Source of the DNA: an uncultured Clostridium sp.
GTDB lineage: Bacteria; Bacillota; Clostridia; Lachnospirales; Lachnospiraceae
NCBI GenBank assembly: GCA_902464345.1
Contig: CABQJA010000157.1
Coordinates: 1-5,425, forward strand
DNA: 5,425 nucleotides
Reading direction: 5' to 3'
Within the stretch, counting starts at the first letter, position 1. Each line of letters opens with the position of its first letter. The position numbers and the translations under genes were made by a program. Under the pieces are notes generated by a model. The model was not told where the DNA came from and did no database searches. It saw only the letters and a list, made by a program, of their open reading frames with translations. Shown piece after piece: positions 5,410-5,425 of this stretch.

Positions 5410-5425
5410 GATAAAATTTATTCTG

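Noticed and set aside
1..5425. CRISPR array, tRNA, rRNA or insertion sequence
   Set aside because: No regularly spaced repeats, tRNA-like cloverleaf, rRNA stretch, transposase or terminal inverted repeats were seen.

Overview
The window looks like chromosomal DNA from a Clostridia-type Firmicute, most likely a member of the Lachnospiraceae. This rests on moderate A+T content, strong GGAGG-type ribosome binding sites, short intergenic gaps, U-tailed intrinsic terminators and protein types common in that family. It is a judgement from sequence style, not a database result. All four long genes lie on the + strand.

Layout. (1) Positions 1-1068 hold the 3' part of a HAD-superfamily hydrolase gene that enters from outside the window. 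It carries a charged, helical C-terminal extension. (2) Three bases later (1072-2187) comes a membrane-anchored DNA/RNA non-specific endonuclease of the EndA-like type with a Cys/His C-terminal knuckle. Genes 1 and 2 form one operon. (3) Positions 2188-2597 are a 410-base stretch without a long gene. It begins with what may be the remnant of a third operon gene, continues with an inverted-repeat hairpin and a plausible promoter, and contains a 19-codon open frame (2414-2473) with its own ribosome binding site, ending in Arg-Met-Cys-Cys-Arg. (4) Positions 2598-3905 encode O-acetylhomoserine sulfhydrylase (metY), closed by a strong intrinsic terminator. (5) Positions 4080-5273 encode a fusion of an N-terminal rhodanese domain with a TtcA-like PP-loop tRNA-thiolation enzyme, closed by a second, unusually elaborate terminator hairpin.

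How the genes fit together. The right half has a sulfur theme: metY uses sulfide to make homocysteine (or cysteine), and the rhodanese-TtcA fusion probably moves persulfide sulfur onto tRNA. The two are separately transcribed, since a terminator and a candidate promoter lie between them. The left half looks more accessory: a predicted phosphatase of unknown substrate with an unrecognised tail, plus a surface nuclease.

The most interesting signal is the 19-codon open frame upstream of metY. Tandem Cys codons next to its stop, preceded by Met, in the leader of a gene that makes sulfur amino acids, suggest a sulfur-amino-acid-sensing leader peptide. I see no classical S-box or T-box there.
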